Source: Thermanaerothrix solaris
GTDB lineage: Bacteria > Chloroflexota > Anaerolineae > Anaerolineales > Anaerolineaceae
Assembly: GCF_032334255.1 (NCBI RefSeq)
Contig: NZ_JAUHMF010000001.1
Span: 558,001 to 622,000, forward strand
Direction of reading: 5' to 3'
Length of the DNA stretch: 64,000 nucleotides
Shown piece by piece: positions 34,600 through 43,637 of the stretch. Numbering within the stretch: position 1 is the first letter of the stretch; the number at the start of each line of letters is the position of its first letter. The notes under the pieces were generated by a model. That model had not been told where the DNA came from. It was given only the letters and a program-made list of their open reading frames with translations, and did not search any database. A program made the position numbers and the translations under genes.

Positions 34600-34629
34600 T
34601 TGACAAACCCCTAAGAGGGGATATATGAT
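34600..34629 (+). promoter_or_regulatory. promoter with dyad in the spacer, upstream of rhodanese-sufE
   Basis: TTGACA (34600-34605), 18-base spacer, TATGAT (34624-34629). The spacer contains the perfect dyad CCCCT-AAG-AGGGG (34608-34620). A second possible -10 (TATAAT in TTGATATAATTT) lies about 15 bases downstream. Confidence 0.55.
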
Positions 34630-34667
34630 ATATTATTGATATAATTTATCGTATTTAGAGGTGTATT

Positions 34668-35516
34668 ATGAGCGAAAATCGCTATGCTCATCCTGAGTAT
34701 TTGGTCGAAACCGCCTGGGTTGCAGAGCACCTTAATGATCCTTCAATTCGCCTCGTAGAGTCCAACGAAGATCCCCTACTTTATGAAACCGGTCACATTC
34801 CTGGCGCCGTCAAAGTGGACTGGTTCACAACCTTACAACACCCTCTCCGCCGGGATTTTATTGATCAGTCTGAATTTGAAGCGTTATGCTCAAGATTAGG
34901 GATTAGCAACGATACCACCGTCGTCTTCTATGGCGATAAACATAACTGGTTTGCCTGTTACGCCTTCTGGCTTTTTGCCTATTACGGTCACGAACGCCTA
35001 AAAATTATGAATGGCGGACGAGCAAAGTGGGTTGCCGAAGGTCGCCCACTGACCAAGGACATTCCTACCTATCCCCCGACTCAATATCAGGCAAAGGCTC
35101 CTGATGCTTCTATTCGCGCTTTCCGCGATGAGGTTTTTCGTCACATGGAACAAAAACTTCCCTTGATTGACGTGCGATCTCCGCAGGAATATTCGGGTGA
35201 ACTGCTGCATATGCCGGGCTATCCCCAAGAAGGTGCTCAACGCGGCGGACACATTCCAGGTGCGGTGAACATCCCTTGGGCTCAGGCTGTCAACACTGAA
35301 AACAGCACCTTCAAATCCCCGGACGAATTGCGCGCCCTATTTCAAAGCCGTGGCATCACCCCGGATAAGGAAATCATTGCTTATTGTCGCATTGGTGAAC
35401 GATCTTCGCTTACCTGGTTCGTTCTCAAGTACTTGTTGGGCTACCCTAAGGTCAAAAATTATGATGGTTCCTGGACGGAATGGGGTAATCTGGTCAACGC
35501 ACCGATCGAGAAATGA
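34668..35516 (+). CDS. thiosulfate sulfurtransferase (tandem rhodanese)
   Basis: 282 residues: an inactive N-terminal rhodanese domain (about 10-130) and an active C-terminal one (150-280). The active loop is YCRIGERSSLTWF with Cys240; CRIGERSS is the loop of thiosulfate:cyanide sulfurtransferases (CysA/SseA type of Actinobacteria), whereas mercaptopyruvate enzymes have CG(S/T)GVTA. It moves sulfane sulfur to thiophilic acceptors. Only 3 bases separate it from a sufE-like gene, so it may feed sulfur to Fe-S assembly. Weak site AGAGGTGT before the ATG. Confidence 0.92.
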   Translation: MSENRYAHPEYLVETAWVAEHLNDPSIRLVESNEDPLLYETGHIPGAVKVDWFTTLQHPLRRDFIDQSEFEALCSRLGISNDTTVVFYGDKHNWFACYAFWLFAYYGHERLKIMNGGRAKWVAEGRPLTKDIPTYPPTQYQAKAPDASIRAFRDEVFRHMEQKLPLIDVRSPQEYSGELLHMPGYPQEGAQRGGHIPGAVNIPWAQAVNTENSTFKSPDELRALFQSRGITPDKEIIAYCRIGERSSLTWFVLKYLLGYPKVKNYDGSWTEWGNLVNAPIEK

Positions 35517-35519
35517 GGT

Positions 35520-35966
35520 ATGGACCGATCTACTTTACTACCGCCTCGTTTAGCTGAAATCCTGGATGATTTCGCACTCAGCGATCGCCAGGAGAAGATG
35601 GAATTACTCCTTGAATTTTCTGCCAGCCTTCTACCCGTCCCGGAAGGGCTGGCTGAACCTATCAGCCAGCCCGAATCCGTCCCCGAATGCATGACGCCAG
35701 TAACGGTTTATATGCACACCCAGCAGGGACGTTTGCGGTTTTATTTTGATATACCGCCGGAAGCCCCCACCATTCGCGGTTACGCTGCGATCCTCCAACA
35801 AGGGCTATGGGATACTCCACCTGAAGGCGTGCTCCGTATCCCCGACGACTTTTATCTGGGCTTGGGATTGCATTATATTTTGACCCCTCAAAGGCTAAAT
35901 GGACTAATTGCCATAATGGCCCATATAAAACGATTGGCGTCTCATGCTCTTACCTCATCATCCTAA
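35520..35966 (+). CDS. SufE-family sulfur acceptor protein
   Basis: 148 residues, usual SufE length. LAEILDDFALSDRQEKMELL is the N-terminal signature and Cys57 in VPECMTPVTVYMH is in the position of the sulfur-accepting cysteine. SufE takes persulfide from the cysteine desulfurase SufS and passes it to the SufBCD scaffold. No suf genes adjoin; instead it is immediately downstream of a rhodanese, whose GAGGT end region provides its ribosome site. Confidence 0.86.
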   Translation: MDRSTLLPPRLAEILDDFALSDRQEKMELLLEFSASLLPVPEGLAEPISQPESVPECMTPVTVYMHTQQGRLRFYFDIPPEAPTIRGYAAILQQGLWDTPPEGVLRIPDDFYLGLGLHYILTPQRLNGLIAIMAHIKRLASHALTSSS

Positions 35967-36043
35967 ATCCACCCAACGAATTTGTAAACTTTCCTCCCCT
36001 TCATACCTGCTATAATGCAAATAAATGCTAAGGAGGCTTTCTC

Positions 36044-37627
36044 ATGAAAAAAGCGCATAGGGTCTTGTGGCCCTTACTGTGCCTTATACTCATTTTGAGC
36101 CTAACCCTTTATCCCGCCCCCCTAACTGCCACTGCCGCCACCTCAACGCCCCCATCAACCTCACCATCCTATCCGCTTGGTCCCAACCTTTCTCAATTTC
36201 CTCCGGGCTACAATCCGCTCACCGGCTTAACGGTCTCCGACCCTTCCTGGTTGGAATTACCCGCCGTACTGGTCTCTCTTTCTAATTTTCCCCCAAGTGT
36301 TCGTCCTCAAACCGGCCTTTCATTTGCCTCCCAGGTGTATGAGATCTACATCACTGAGGGCATGACACGCTTTCTGGCTGTGTTCTACGGCGAACCGCCA
36401 CAGTCATTACCCACACCCCCTGAACTTCGTCCCCGCACTGACCCCCTCCGCATAACAGGACCGGTGCTGGGTAATCGAATTTGGTGGGATCAAAATTCCG
36501 ACGGCCTACAACAGCCATGGGAAGCCGGGCTGGGAGGCGTTGAAATTCACCTGCTTGACCCTCAAGGGAAAATTGTCCAGACCGCATTGAGCGATGGGAA
36601 TGGTTTTTACGCATTTACACCTCCAACTGGAGCCCAATACCGCCTCCATATTCAAATCCCGAATGGTTTTTCTCTAACCCAAGCCAATGCTGGCGATGAT
36701 AGCATAGACAGTGATGCTGACCCACGCACAGGTCAGACCGAACTCATCACCTTCCAACAAACGAACCTCACCCTGGATTTTGGATTGCTTTGGAATTCAC
36801 CACCGTCAACCTCCGGTACCAACGCCAAGCCCGGGTTAAGTGGCATTGAACAACCCCAGGATAGTGGCTTAGCTGGCGTTCGCTCCGGACGCGAGGCCTA
36901 TGTTCCCATCGCTAATACCTTTCCCAACGGTTGCTTAGTGGCAGCCAGTAAGTCGGCTGACGTTAACCTTCGTATCTGCCGCAATGTTTTTGGCACCAAT
37001 CCTCAGGACATCAACAGCGCCGGTCTTTCTGTTAGCCAATTACGCACACTTGCTGAAGCGAACCGTAATCCCCAATCACCTCCCAACTATTCCGGTAATA
37101 CCTTCGACCCACTACCTCCACCTGGGGGACAAGCGGCGAACCAGATTAACATCTTCTATGCCTACCTCAATCAGGCGCGTTGGATTTACGATCCAGTGGC
37201 TCAGGCTTACTGGCGCTACCAAGATTTTGGTACCGAAAGTCAGGTTGGAACGTTCGCTCCAGCCACGGATCGCCTCACCAACCGTCCTCTGCTCTTTGAG
37301 AACATTGCTATCCTCTTTGTCGAGCACACCGCCCGTCGCCCCACTATCATAGATTTGAATATGGGGCCGGGCAGCAAGGGCCGTGCCATCGTTTTCCGTA
37401 ACGGCCAGGTCTATACCAACCTGATCTGGAGCATGGTAGGTGAGGATTACGAAAAGACCACCGGTCTGGCGCGACCAGTGCGCCTGCGTTATCCGGATGG
37501 ACGTCCTTTCCCGCTTGCACCCGGTCAAACCTGGTTTCACATCGCCACACCCAGTTCAACCCTCCGCCAGGAAGCCCAGCCGGATACCTGGAAGTTCCGC
37601 TTCTACCCCCCTTCAGGTGCAAAATAG
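36044..37627 (+). CDS. exported DUF3048 protein interrupted by an SdrD-B-like domain
   Basis: 527 residues. Signal peptide at 1-33, Ser/Thr/Pro linker to 50. Residues 54-118 are the N-half of DUF3048 (YerB-like): NPLTGLTVSDP, then RPQTGLSFASQVYEIY and TEGMTRFLAVFYG. Residues about 140-250 form an SdrD B-like beta-sandwich (GNRIWWDQNSDGLQQPWE, GLGGVEIHLLDPQG, SDGNGFYAF, DDSIDSDADPRTG). The DUF3048 fold resumes at about 276 with LAGVRSGREAYVPIAN and runs to WSMVGEDYEKTTG and LAPGQTWFHIATP. The usual family has only a short loop at this point. AAGGAGGC precedes the ATG. Function unknown; surface or wall-associated. Confidence 0.82.
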   Translation: MKKAHRVLWPLLCLILILSLTLYPAPLTATAATSTPPSTSPSYPLGPNLSQFPPGYNPLTGLTVSDPSWLELPAVLVSLSNFPPSVRPQTGLSFASQVYEIYITEGMTRFLAVFYGEPPQSLPTPPELRPRTDPLRITGPVLGNRIWWDQNSDGLQQPWEAGLGGVEIHLLDPQGKIVQTALSDGNGFYAFTPPTGAQYRLHIQIPNGFSLTQANAGDDSIDSDADPRTGQTELITFQQTNLTLDFGLLWNSPPSTSGTNAKPGLSGIEQPQDSGLAGVRSGREAYVPIANTFPNGCLVAASKSADVNLRICRNVFGTNPQDINSAGLSVSQLRTLAEANRNPQSPPNYSGNTFDPLPPPGGQAANQINIFYAYLNQARWIYDPVAQAYWRYQDFGTESQVGTFAPATDRLTNRPLLFENIAILFVEHTARRPTIIDLNMGPGSKGRAIVFRNGQVYTNLIWSMVGEDYEKTTGLARPVRLRYPDGRPFPLAPGQTWFHIATPSSTLRQEAQPDTWKFRFYPPSGAK

Positions 37628-37650
37628 TCCAATCCGTTTAATCTTGCTTG

Positions 37651-37683
37651 AAACGCCAGCCCCAAGTAGGGTTGGCGTTTTTC
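37651..37683 (+). terminator. terminator after the DUF3048 gene
   Basis: AAACGCCA...TGGCGTTT (37651-37658, 37673-37680) with an inner CCC/GGG pair and a following TTTTTCT tail. Confidence 0.8.
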
Positions 37684-37776
37684 TATCCCATTTTGCGAAG
37701 AAATAAATCACTCAAACTAGCGATTTACTCTCATCCTTGCCCCTTTATAAAATCGAAGAAATTCAAAACGAGAGAG

Positions 37777-38301
37777 ATGAGTAGGATGAAACGTTGGGTT
37801 TGGATAATAGGTCTGGTCACAGTTTTTATTGTCCTAGGATTTATTTATTACTTCAAAAACACACCATCCCACCCTCTGATTCGGATCGAGGAAGCCTGGG
37901 CACGTGCTCGTGCTTTGGACACAACGCCCATGTCATCCATGGACCACGGGATGGAAATGCCCACACCCAGCCACGAGACATCGGCAGGTTCAACGACGAC
38001 CAGTGCTGTTTATATGGTGATTCGCAACCTTGGACACACCCCAGATAACCTGGTTGAGGTTGTCACTGACGTGGCCAATCGGGCTGAGATTCATCAAACG
38101 GTTATGAGTGGCGACGTCATGCAAATGCAGCCGATTAATCGTCTTGAAATTCCCGCTCAGAGCGCGGTGAGATTAGCGCCAGGGGGCTATCATATTATGC
38201 TTATCGGTCTTAATCGAACCCTCAATCCAGGCGACCAAGTTAGATTAAGATTAAGGTTCGAGAAAAGCGGTGAGATCGAGGTGACGGCTATAGTGCGTTG
38301 A
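37777..38301 (+). CDS. PCu(A)C-type copper chaperone
   Basis: 174 residues from ATG 37777 (an ATG at 37786 is an alternative; GAGAGAG and AGTAGG are the respective sites). One N-terminal membrane segment (about 6-24). The beta-barrel domain holds copper ligands spread as H...M...M...H-x-M: AEIHQTVMSGDVMQMQPI and GGYHIMLIGL. A Met/His-rich insertion (SSMDHGMEMPTPSHE) lies between the first strands. PCu(A)C proteins deliver Cu(I) to the CuA site of cytochrome oxidase; no oxidase gene is near. It ends 2 bases from the convergent AOR gene. Confidence 0.88.
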   Translation: MSRMKRWVWIIGLVTVFIVLGFIYYFKNTPSHPLIRIEEAWARARALDTTPMSSMDHGMEMPTPSHETSAGSTTTSAVYMVIRNLGHTPDNLVEVVTDVANRAEIHQTVMSGDVMQMQPINRLEIPAQSAVRLAPGGYHIMLIGLNRTLNPGDQVRLRLRFEKSGEIEVTAIVR

Positions 38302-38303
38302 CC

Positions 38304-40130
38304 CTATAAGACGAAGTCCAAACCCAAGGCTTTGATCTTCTCCTCAGTAGGCCAACCTGTAGCGCGATCCCAACCACTGGCAGCGTAGTACTCATTGAGT
38401 AGAATCTCTGTATTTGGCACATAACCCTGTTGCCCCCCTTCTGGTAACGGTTGAAGAAGCAAACGAGGTAATTTTTCGTGTTCGGGCTTTAAACCAAGGC
38501 GTAAATTGATCAGTCGCTTCATATTCCAGCCTCGCTCGCCGGCTAGAAGCATCGTATCCACATCCCAATCTACCCCCAGAGCGGCATTGAGTAATTCGCA
38601 AACGGCATGCGGTGAAACCACCGCAAAAAAGCACATGACCAGGCTGTTACAAACCGTGCGCCAATGCTGATGACGCACCACCAATGCCGCCTTTCCTTCA
38701 TCCTGGAACCGCTCCGGCATAGAAATACCGATCTCCTCTAACGTTCCACCCATTTCGACCTGAAAGAAATCACTCTGGTTGTGACAAGCGCCTCGTGGCG
38801 AGGTCAGGTAGGAAAGCGTTTGACCGCTAAACGCACGTGGATCATGCATAGGCACTTCTAACCCATTAACCTCCACGGCCAATTCGGGCACCCCATAATG
38901 AGTTGCCAGAGCCCGGCTACCCAGAGCCAACAACGCTCCGAATCCTTCACGTCGTGCCATTTGATCCAAGAGTACAAAACAAGGGGTTGGATCCCCCCAA
39001 TGTAATTCCAATCCCCCCGTATCCTTTTCGCTGATGATCCCCTGATCAAACAACAAATAAGCCAATGCCAGCGTATTTCCGGCCGAAATGGTATCCAAAC
39101 CCAGCCGATCACACCGCTCGCCCAGTGCGGTGATTGCCGCTAGATCATCCACCAATAACTGCGACCCAAACGCACAGATAGTTTCATACTCTGGTCCCTT
39201 TACTTTCCCTTGAGTTGCATAAGGCCCCTGGGGAATCATGACCTCTCGTCCACATGAGATTACACAACCCTGACAAGCCTTTGTTCCGGTCAAGATGGTT
39301 TCTGCCATGGTCGAACCGCTGATGTTTGCTGCTCCCTCGAACGTTGCCGCCGTCCAATAACGCTGTGGCATATCCCCCATAAATTGCAAGTACTCTGCCG
39401 CGCCCGAGGTGCCCGTGGCTCTCAAGACTGCAGTGAGGTTTTGTTCCAGCAAGTCTTTATTTATTGCTACACGAAGTTTTCGATATTCATCCGCTCGCGC
39501 CAAGGGGACCTGACCAGTTCCGCGCACCGCCACGGCTTTCAGATTTTTCGATCCCATCAAGGCCCCAAGACCGGTTCGGGCTGCCAACCGTCCATGGTCG
39601 GCCAGAATCCCCGCCATCGGCACCTTGTTCTCCCCTGCCAATCCAATACATGCCACCCGAGCACGAGGTTCGCCGACTTCCTCTCTCACGATGGCTTGAG
39701 TTTGATAGGCATCCGCCCTCCCCCATAAGTGACCTGCAGGGCGTAGGAGAACTTCTCCATCGCGAATAAAGATATATACCGGCTCCTCAGCACGTCCCGT
39801 GATCCATAACACATCCACTCCTGCTTGCCGCAACTCAGGGCCAACAAAACCGCCGATATTGGACTCACCCCATAACCCAGTCTGAGGTGAACGTCCACAA
39901 ATTGTAAACCGCCCAGTTGTTGGCCCTCCCGTCCCTGTCATTGGTCCGGTGATAAAAATTAGAGGGCTGTCAGGATGGAAGGGATCACGCTGAGGCTCGA
40001 GCACATCCCACATCATGCGCGCCGCCAGACTGCTTCCACCAATGAAGCCCTCAACAAAAGCACGCGGTAACGCAGAAAACTCGAACGTACCCCGCGTCAA
40101 ATCCAATCTAAGCATTCGACCAAACGCCAT
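38304..40130 (-). CDS. tungsten/molybdopterin aldehyde:ferredoxin oxidoreductase
   Basis: 608 residues, full AOR length. Oxidises aldehydes to acids with ferredoxin, or reduces acids. Landmarks: GGSSLAARMMWD, the pterin-binding FITGPMTGTGGPTTGRF, GLGALMGSKNLKAVAVRG, and cluster cysteines CQGCVISCGRE with a fourth Cys downstream in the SLVMCFF region. TISAGNTLALAY and the second pterin loop follow. Upstream in the same operon are an iron alcohol dehydrogenase (24-base gap) and an SCP2 protein, which suggests acid-aldehyde-alcohol interconversion. Substrate unknown. Strong site GGAGGCACC. Confidence 0.93.
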   Translation of the reverse strand: MAFGRMLRLDLTRGTFEFSALPRAFVEGFIGGSSLAARMMWDVLEPQRDPFHPDSPLIFITGPMTGTGGPTTGRFTICGRSPQTGLWGESNIGGFVGPELRQAGVDVLWITGRAEEPVYIFIRDGEVLLRPAGHLWGRADAYQTQAIVREEVGEPRARVACIGLAGENKVPMAGILADHGRLAARTGLGALMGSKNLKAVAVRGTGQVPLARADEYRKLRVAINKDLLEQNLTAVLRATGTSGAAEYLQFMGDMPQRYWTAATFEGAANISGSTMAETILTGTKACQGCVISCGREVMIPQGPYATQGKVKGPEYETICAFGSQLLVDDLAAITALGERCDRLGLDTISAGNTLALAYLLFDQGIISEKDTGGLELHWGDPTPCFVLLDQMARREGFGALLALGSRALATHYGVPELAVEVNGLEVPMHDPRAFSGQTLSYLTSPRGACHNQSDFFQVEMGGTLEEIGISMPERFQDEGKAALVVRHQHWRTVCNSLVMCFFAVVSPHAVCELLNAALGVDWDVDTMLLAGERGWNMKRLINLRLGLKPEHEKLPRLLLQPLPEGGQQGYVPNTEILLNEYYAASGWDRATGWPTEEKIKALGLDFVL

Positions 40131-40154
40131 GGTGCCTCCATTTGATTGAGGGGA

Positions 40155-41324
40155 TTATAGAGAAATATCGCCCGAGTAAATCTGCCAAAGCAAAGTTTCC
40201 AGTTCGGATTCATCCGGAACCCTTGGACTCATGATTGTTTGGGTGTCATTCATGGTGTGATCTATCAGCACCGGCATCTCACGTACCAGGTCCCTCTGCG
40301 AAATCCCTGCCTGAGCCAGGGTGAGCGGCTGCTCAACCTGCCTCATCAGCTCAATCACAGCTTCAATCAAGCCTTTGGCAGCCACCTGTTCATTCTCGGA
40401 CGGCAGTCGCAAATGATAGGCCAATTCCGCGTACCGTGTCGAGCCAGACGCCCCCTGAACACAATAGGCAATAGTGTAAGGCAATGCCAACGCCACGGCG
40501 CGACCATGAGGCAAATGGAAGATTGCCCCTAATGCATGCCCAATCCCGTGCGCTAAAGCGGCCATAGCATTACCAAAACCCAATCCAGCCAGGGTAGCAG
40601 CATAATGCATATGCGCACGGGCTTCAATATCGTCCTTTCCATAACGATAGGCTCGCGGTAAATTTTCAAACACCAACTGAGCAGCCTTCAGACACAACCC
40701 ATCGGTAAAGTCATTGTGATAGGTGCTGGTGAACCCTTCGATAGCGTGTGTCAAGGCGTCTAAACCGGTATCTGCGGTTAGGCGTGGGGGCAAGTCCATT
40801 ACCATGGCCGGATCAACGATTGCAATATCCGCGATAGCCTCTCGGCTACCCAATCCCAACTTGCGCCGTTCAGTTCGATTGGTCAACACGATAGCCCAAG
40901 TCACTTCCGAACCGGTGCCGCTGGTCGTAGGAACAGCCACAAAACGTGCTTTCGCCCGCAAATTGAAACGCTCGATTGGGTTTATAGCCTCCGGATCGAG
41001 ATCGGGTTGAGCGTAAAGAATCCACATCGCCTTGGCGGCATCAATCACCGAACCGCCGCCTAACGCCACAATCCAATCGGGAGAATGGGTGAGTAAAAAT
41101 TCAGCGCCTTCTTTGACCAGCTCAAGGCTCGGCTCAGGTTCAACCCGATCATAAAAAACCACTTCCAACCCACCCTGGCGAAGAAAATCAGCGACCTTTT
41201 CTGCATATCCTAATGCCACAAGGTGCGCATCGGTTATAAGCGCCGCGCGTCGCCCTTCCAGAGTAGCAAGATGCGAGAGCGCATCTTCACCATACACAAT
41301 GAGAGGTGAAGCAAAATACCACAT
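40155..41324 (-). CDS. iron-containing alcohol dehydrogenase
   Basis: 389 residues. Group III dehydrogenase: NAD-binding GGGSVIDAAKAM, VPTTSGTGSEVT, and metal ligands Asp and His in DTGLDALTHAIEG, and His residues in LAHGIGHALGAIFHLPHG. Converts aldehydes and alcohols with NAD(P)H. It lies between the SCP2 gene and AOR on one transcript; the pair would link acids, aldehydes and alcohols. GGAGGCGGTC precedes the ATG. Confidence 0.93.
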   Translation of the reverse strand: MWYFASPLIVYGEDALSHLATLEGRRAALITDAHLVALGYAEKVADFLRQGGLEVVFYDRVEPEPSLELVKEGAEFLLTHSPDWIVALGGGSVIDAAKAMWILYAQPDLDPEAINPIERFNLRAKARFVAVPTTSGTGSEVTWAIVLTNRTERRKLGLGSREAIADIAIVDPAMVMDLPPRLTADTGLDALTHAIEGFTSTYHNDFTDGLCLKAAQLVFENLPRAYRYGKDDIEARAHMHYAATLAGLGFGNAMAALAHGIGHALGAIFHLPHGRAVALALPYTIAYCVQGASGSTRYAELAYHLRLPSENEQVAAKGLIEAVIELMRQVEQPLTLAQAGISQRDLVREMPVLIDHTMNDTQTIMSPRVPDESELETLLWQIYSGDISL

Positions 41325-41385
41325 GACCGCCTCCAGTTGAAAAGCAGGCGTTACCTAAGAGTATGTGCAGTTCTTTCCGGAAAGG

Positions 41386-41796
41386 TTACACCGGGAATAT
41401 GGTCGGGATGCGGGTGCACGATTCAACCAATTCCTTCGCCGCACGGACGTTTTTCATCACCATCGCCATATTCCCCTGAAGACGCAATTGCCCTGTCATC
41501 ATGGCCTGCATGGGATCAAGTTGGCGTGTCATCACTTTCTTCCAGGTTTGGACAGGACCGCTCAAACGAAACGCCGGCTTGCGTGCCTCAGGGTCGGTGA
41601 CCTCAAAAGCCTCGCGGCATTTGCCATGCCATAAATCCATGTAGAGGACAACGGTGTGGTCCAGACTACCTCCAGGTTCGATCACAAAATAAAAATCCCC
41701 CTCCCAATTCTTAGCCGCCTCAGCATAGGCCTGACTCTGATTAAGATCCTCCATCATGGCTTTGATCCAGGCATCACTAGGAAATGGAATGCTCAT
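41386..41796 (-). CDS. SCP2 sterol-carrier-like protein
   Basis: 136 residues, an isolated SCP2 lipid-binding domain. Landmarks: WEGDFYFVIEPGGSLDHTVV, PAFRLSGPVQTWKKVM, and the closing MMTGQLRLQGNMAMVMK, the typical K/G-x-L-x-G-N-x-x-x-A/V segment. Such domains bind long hydrophobic chains. First gene of the ADH-AOR operon, 61 bases before the dehydrogenase, so it may present a lipophilic acid or aldehyde. GGAGG site; TATAAT (-10) at 41838-41843 on this strand. Confidence 0.85.
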   Translation of the reverse strand: MSIPFPSDAWIKAMMEDLNQSQAYAEAAKNWEGDFYFVIEPGGSLDHTVVLYMDLWHGKCREAFEVTDPEARKPAFRLSGPVQTWKKVMTRQLDPMQAMMTGQLRLQGNMAMVMKNVRAAKELVESCTRIPTIFPV

Positions 41797-41873
41797 CGTT
41801 GCCTCCTGCGGATTTGAAAATGGGATCTCTGGGATTTATTATAGAGCAAAACAATCACCCCCAATAAACACAA

Positions 41874-41903
41874 AGAGCGCCCAAAGTGCAAAATGGACGC
41901 TCT
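41874..41903 (-). terminator. terminator of ptsH-ptsI
   Basis: Minus-strand AGAGCGTCCA...TGGGCGCTCT with one mismatch, 10-base loop, then TTTGTGTTTATTG, 10 bases past the ptsI stop. It precedes the promoter of the SCP2 operon. Confidence 0.75.
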
Positions 41904-41912
41904 AATTCTTTC

Positions 41913-43637
41913 TTAGGAAAGCCTCAGGAATGGCAAACGTTCTCGTACACGCTCCTTAACCGCTTGTGCGCTTTCCAGGCTCAAGACCTCCCGCGCCAGC
42001 TCCTGGCATTGCGTCATTGAGAGTGAGCGAATGATCTGTTTGGCCAATGGAATAGCGCTGGGATTCATGCTGAATTCATCCAAACCCAAGCCCAACAAAA
42101 TCGGGATGCCAAGCGGCTCACCCGCCAGTTCTCCGCATAACCCCACCCATTTGCCATGACGGTGAGCGGCTTGGATCACCTGATCAATCAAGATCAGAAC
42201 CGCTGGCGAAAAAGCACTGATCAAGTCTGACAACTGCGCATTTGCCCGATCCGCCGCCAGAGTATATTGGGTTAAATCATTCGTCCCAATTGAGAAGAAA
42301 TCCACCTCACGGGCAAAGTGCTCCGCCATCACCGCCGCGGAAGGCACTTCAACCATAATACCAACCTCAATGTTATCGGCAACGGGCTTTCCCTCACGGC
42401 ACAATTCTTCACGGCAGGCTTCCACAATGCGTTTGGCAGCGCGCACTTCATCCAATGTGGCGATCATCGGGAACATCAATTTTAGGTTATAACCAACACC
42501 CGCGCGCAAAGCTGCTCGGATCTGAGGATAAAAGAGCTCAGGGTGTGCCAGGCATAAACGAATCCCCCTCACCCCCAGGAAAGGATTCTGTTCCTTGGGC
42601 AATTCCATATAGGCTAATTCCTTGTCCCCGCCGATATCCAGGGTGCGCAGGACAACCGGCTGTTGCCCAAATACCTCAAGGATAGCGCGATAGGCTTGAT
42701 ATTGTTCTTCCTCATTTGGAAGCGTGGAACGCTCCAAATACAGAAACTCGGTGCGCAGCAACCCTACGCCTTCAGCGCCATGCTCCACGGCGGTAAATGC
42801 CCCCTGTACATTGCCAATGTTTGCCACCACTTCGACCCTATGCCCATCCACGGTAACAGCCGGCTCTTTGCAATGTGCAAACGCCTGTTCCCTTAATCGC
42901 GTCAGGGCTTCACGGCGCTGCACAAATGCCACTTTTGCCTGCTCGTCCGGCTCAACAATTAACAGTCCATCCACTCCATCTACGATGACGTGGGTACCGC
43001 TGGGGATTTGAAGCACTTCTGGCCCCGCCGCAACTACCGCCGGTAACCCCAAACTGCGCGCCAAAATTGCTGTGTGCGATGTTTCACCCCCTCCGGCGGT
43101 GCAGAACCCCAACACTAGCGACTTATCCAACCCAACCGTATCGGAAGGGCTTAAATCCTGCGCCAGGATGACCACCGGCTCGGTGAGTTGCACCGGTTCT
43201 TCGGTAATACCCTTTAAAATCCGCAGCACCCGGCGACCCACATCTCGGATGTCGGCGGCTCGGGCGCGAAAATATTCACTTTCCATTTCTTCCAGGATAG
43301 CGGCAAACCGCTCGACCGTATTCCACCATGCCGCCTCGGCGTTCAAACGCTGATCGCGGATGGCAGCCTGGGTTTCGCCCAGTAATTCCGGATCGCGCAG
43401 CATTTCCAATTGGGCTTCGAAGATGGCTGCTTGCTCTGCACCGGCCTCTCGGCGCGCTTTTTCATGCACCAGGCGTAATTGTCCCTCAGCAAGTTCTAGT
43501 GCCTGAAAGAAACGCACAAATTCCGCATCCACATCATGCACCGAATGGGTGTCCACATGCAAATCCACGCGCTGAAAGCGGTAAGCCGGCCCTATGGCAA
43601 TCCCAGGCGAGGCCCCAATACCCCGGATTGTTTTCAT
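41913..43637 (-). CDS. ptsI: PTS enzyme I
   Basis: 574 residues. Transfers phosphate from phosphoenolpyruvate to HPr. Active His in GGGETSHTAILARSLGLPAVV (quoted core: G-G-E-T-S-H-T), PEP-binding LLRTEFLYLER, DIGGDKELAYM, FRIGTNDLTQYTLA-like FFSIGTNDLTQYTLAADR, and catalytic Cys in VGLCGELAGEPLG. The start overlaps the HPr stop by 4 bases (ATGA), so translation is coupled. No EIIA, EIIB, EIIC or DhaM gene is in the window. Confidence 0.96.
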   Translation of the reverse strand: MKTIRGIGASPGIAIGPAYRFQRVDLHVDTHSVHDVDAEFVRFFQALELAEGQLRLVHEKARREAGAEQAAIFEAQLEMLRDPELLGETQAAIRDQRLNAEAAWWNTVERFAAILEEMESEYFRARAADIRDVGRRVLRILKGITEEPVQLTEPVVILAQDLSPSDTVGLDKSLVLGFCTAGGGETSHTAILARSLGLPAVVAAGPEVLQIPSGTHVIVDGVDGLLIVEPDEQAKVAFVQRREALTRLREQAFAHCKEPAVTVDGHRVEVVANIGNVQGAFTAVEHGAEGVGLLRTEFLYLERSTLPNEEEQYQAYRAILEVFGQQPVVLRTLDIGGDKELAYMELPKEQNPFLGVRGIRLCLAHPELFYPQIRAALRAGVGYNLKLMFPMIATLDEVRAAKRIVEACREELCREGKPVADNIEVGIMVEVPSAAVMAEHFAREVDFFSIGTNDLTQYTLAADRANAQLSDLISAFSPAVLILIDQVIQAAHRHGKWVGLCGELAGEPLGIPILLGLGLDEFSMNPSAIPLAKQIIRSLSMTQCQELAREVLSLESAQAVKERVRERLPFLRLS

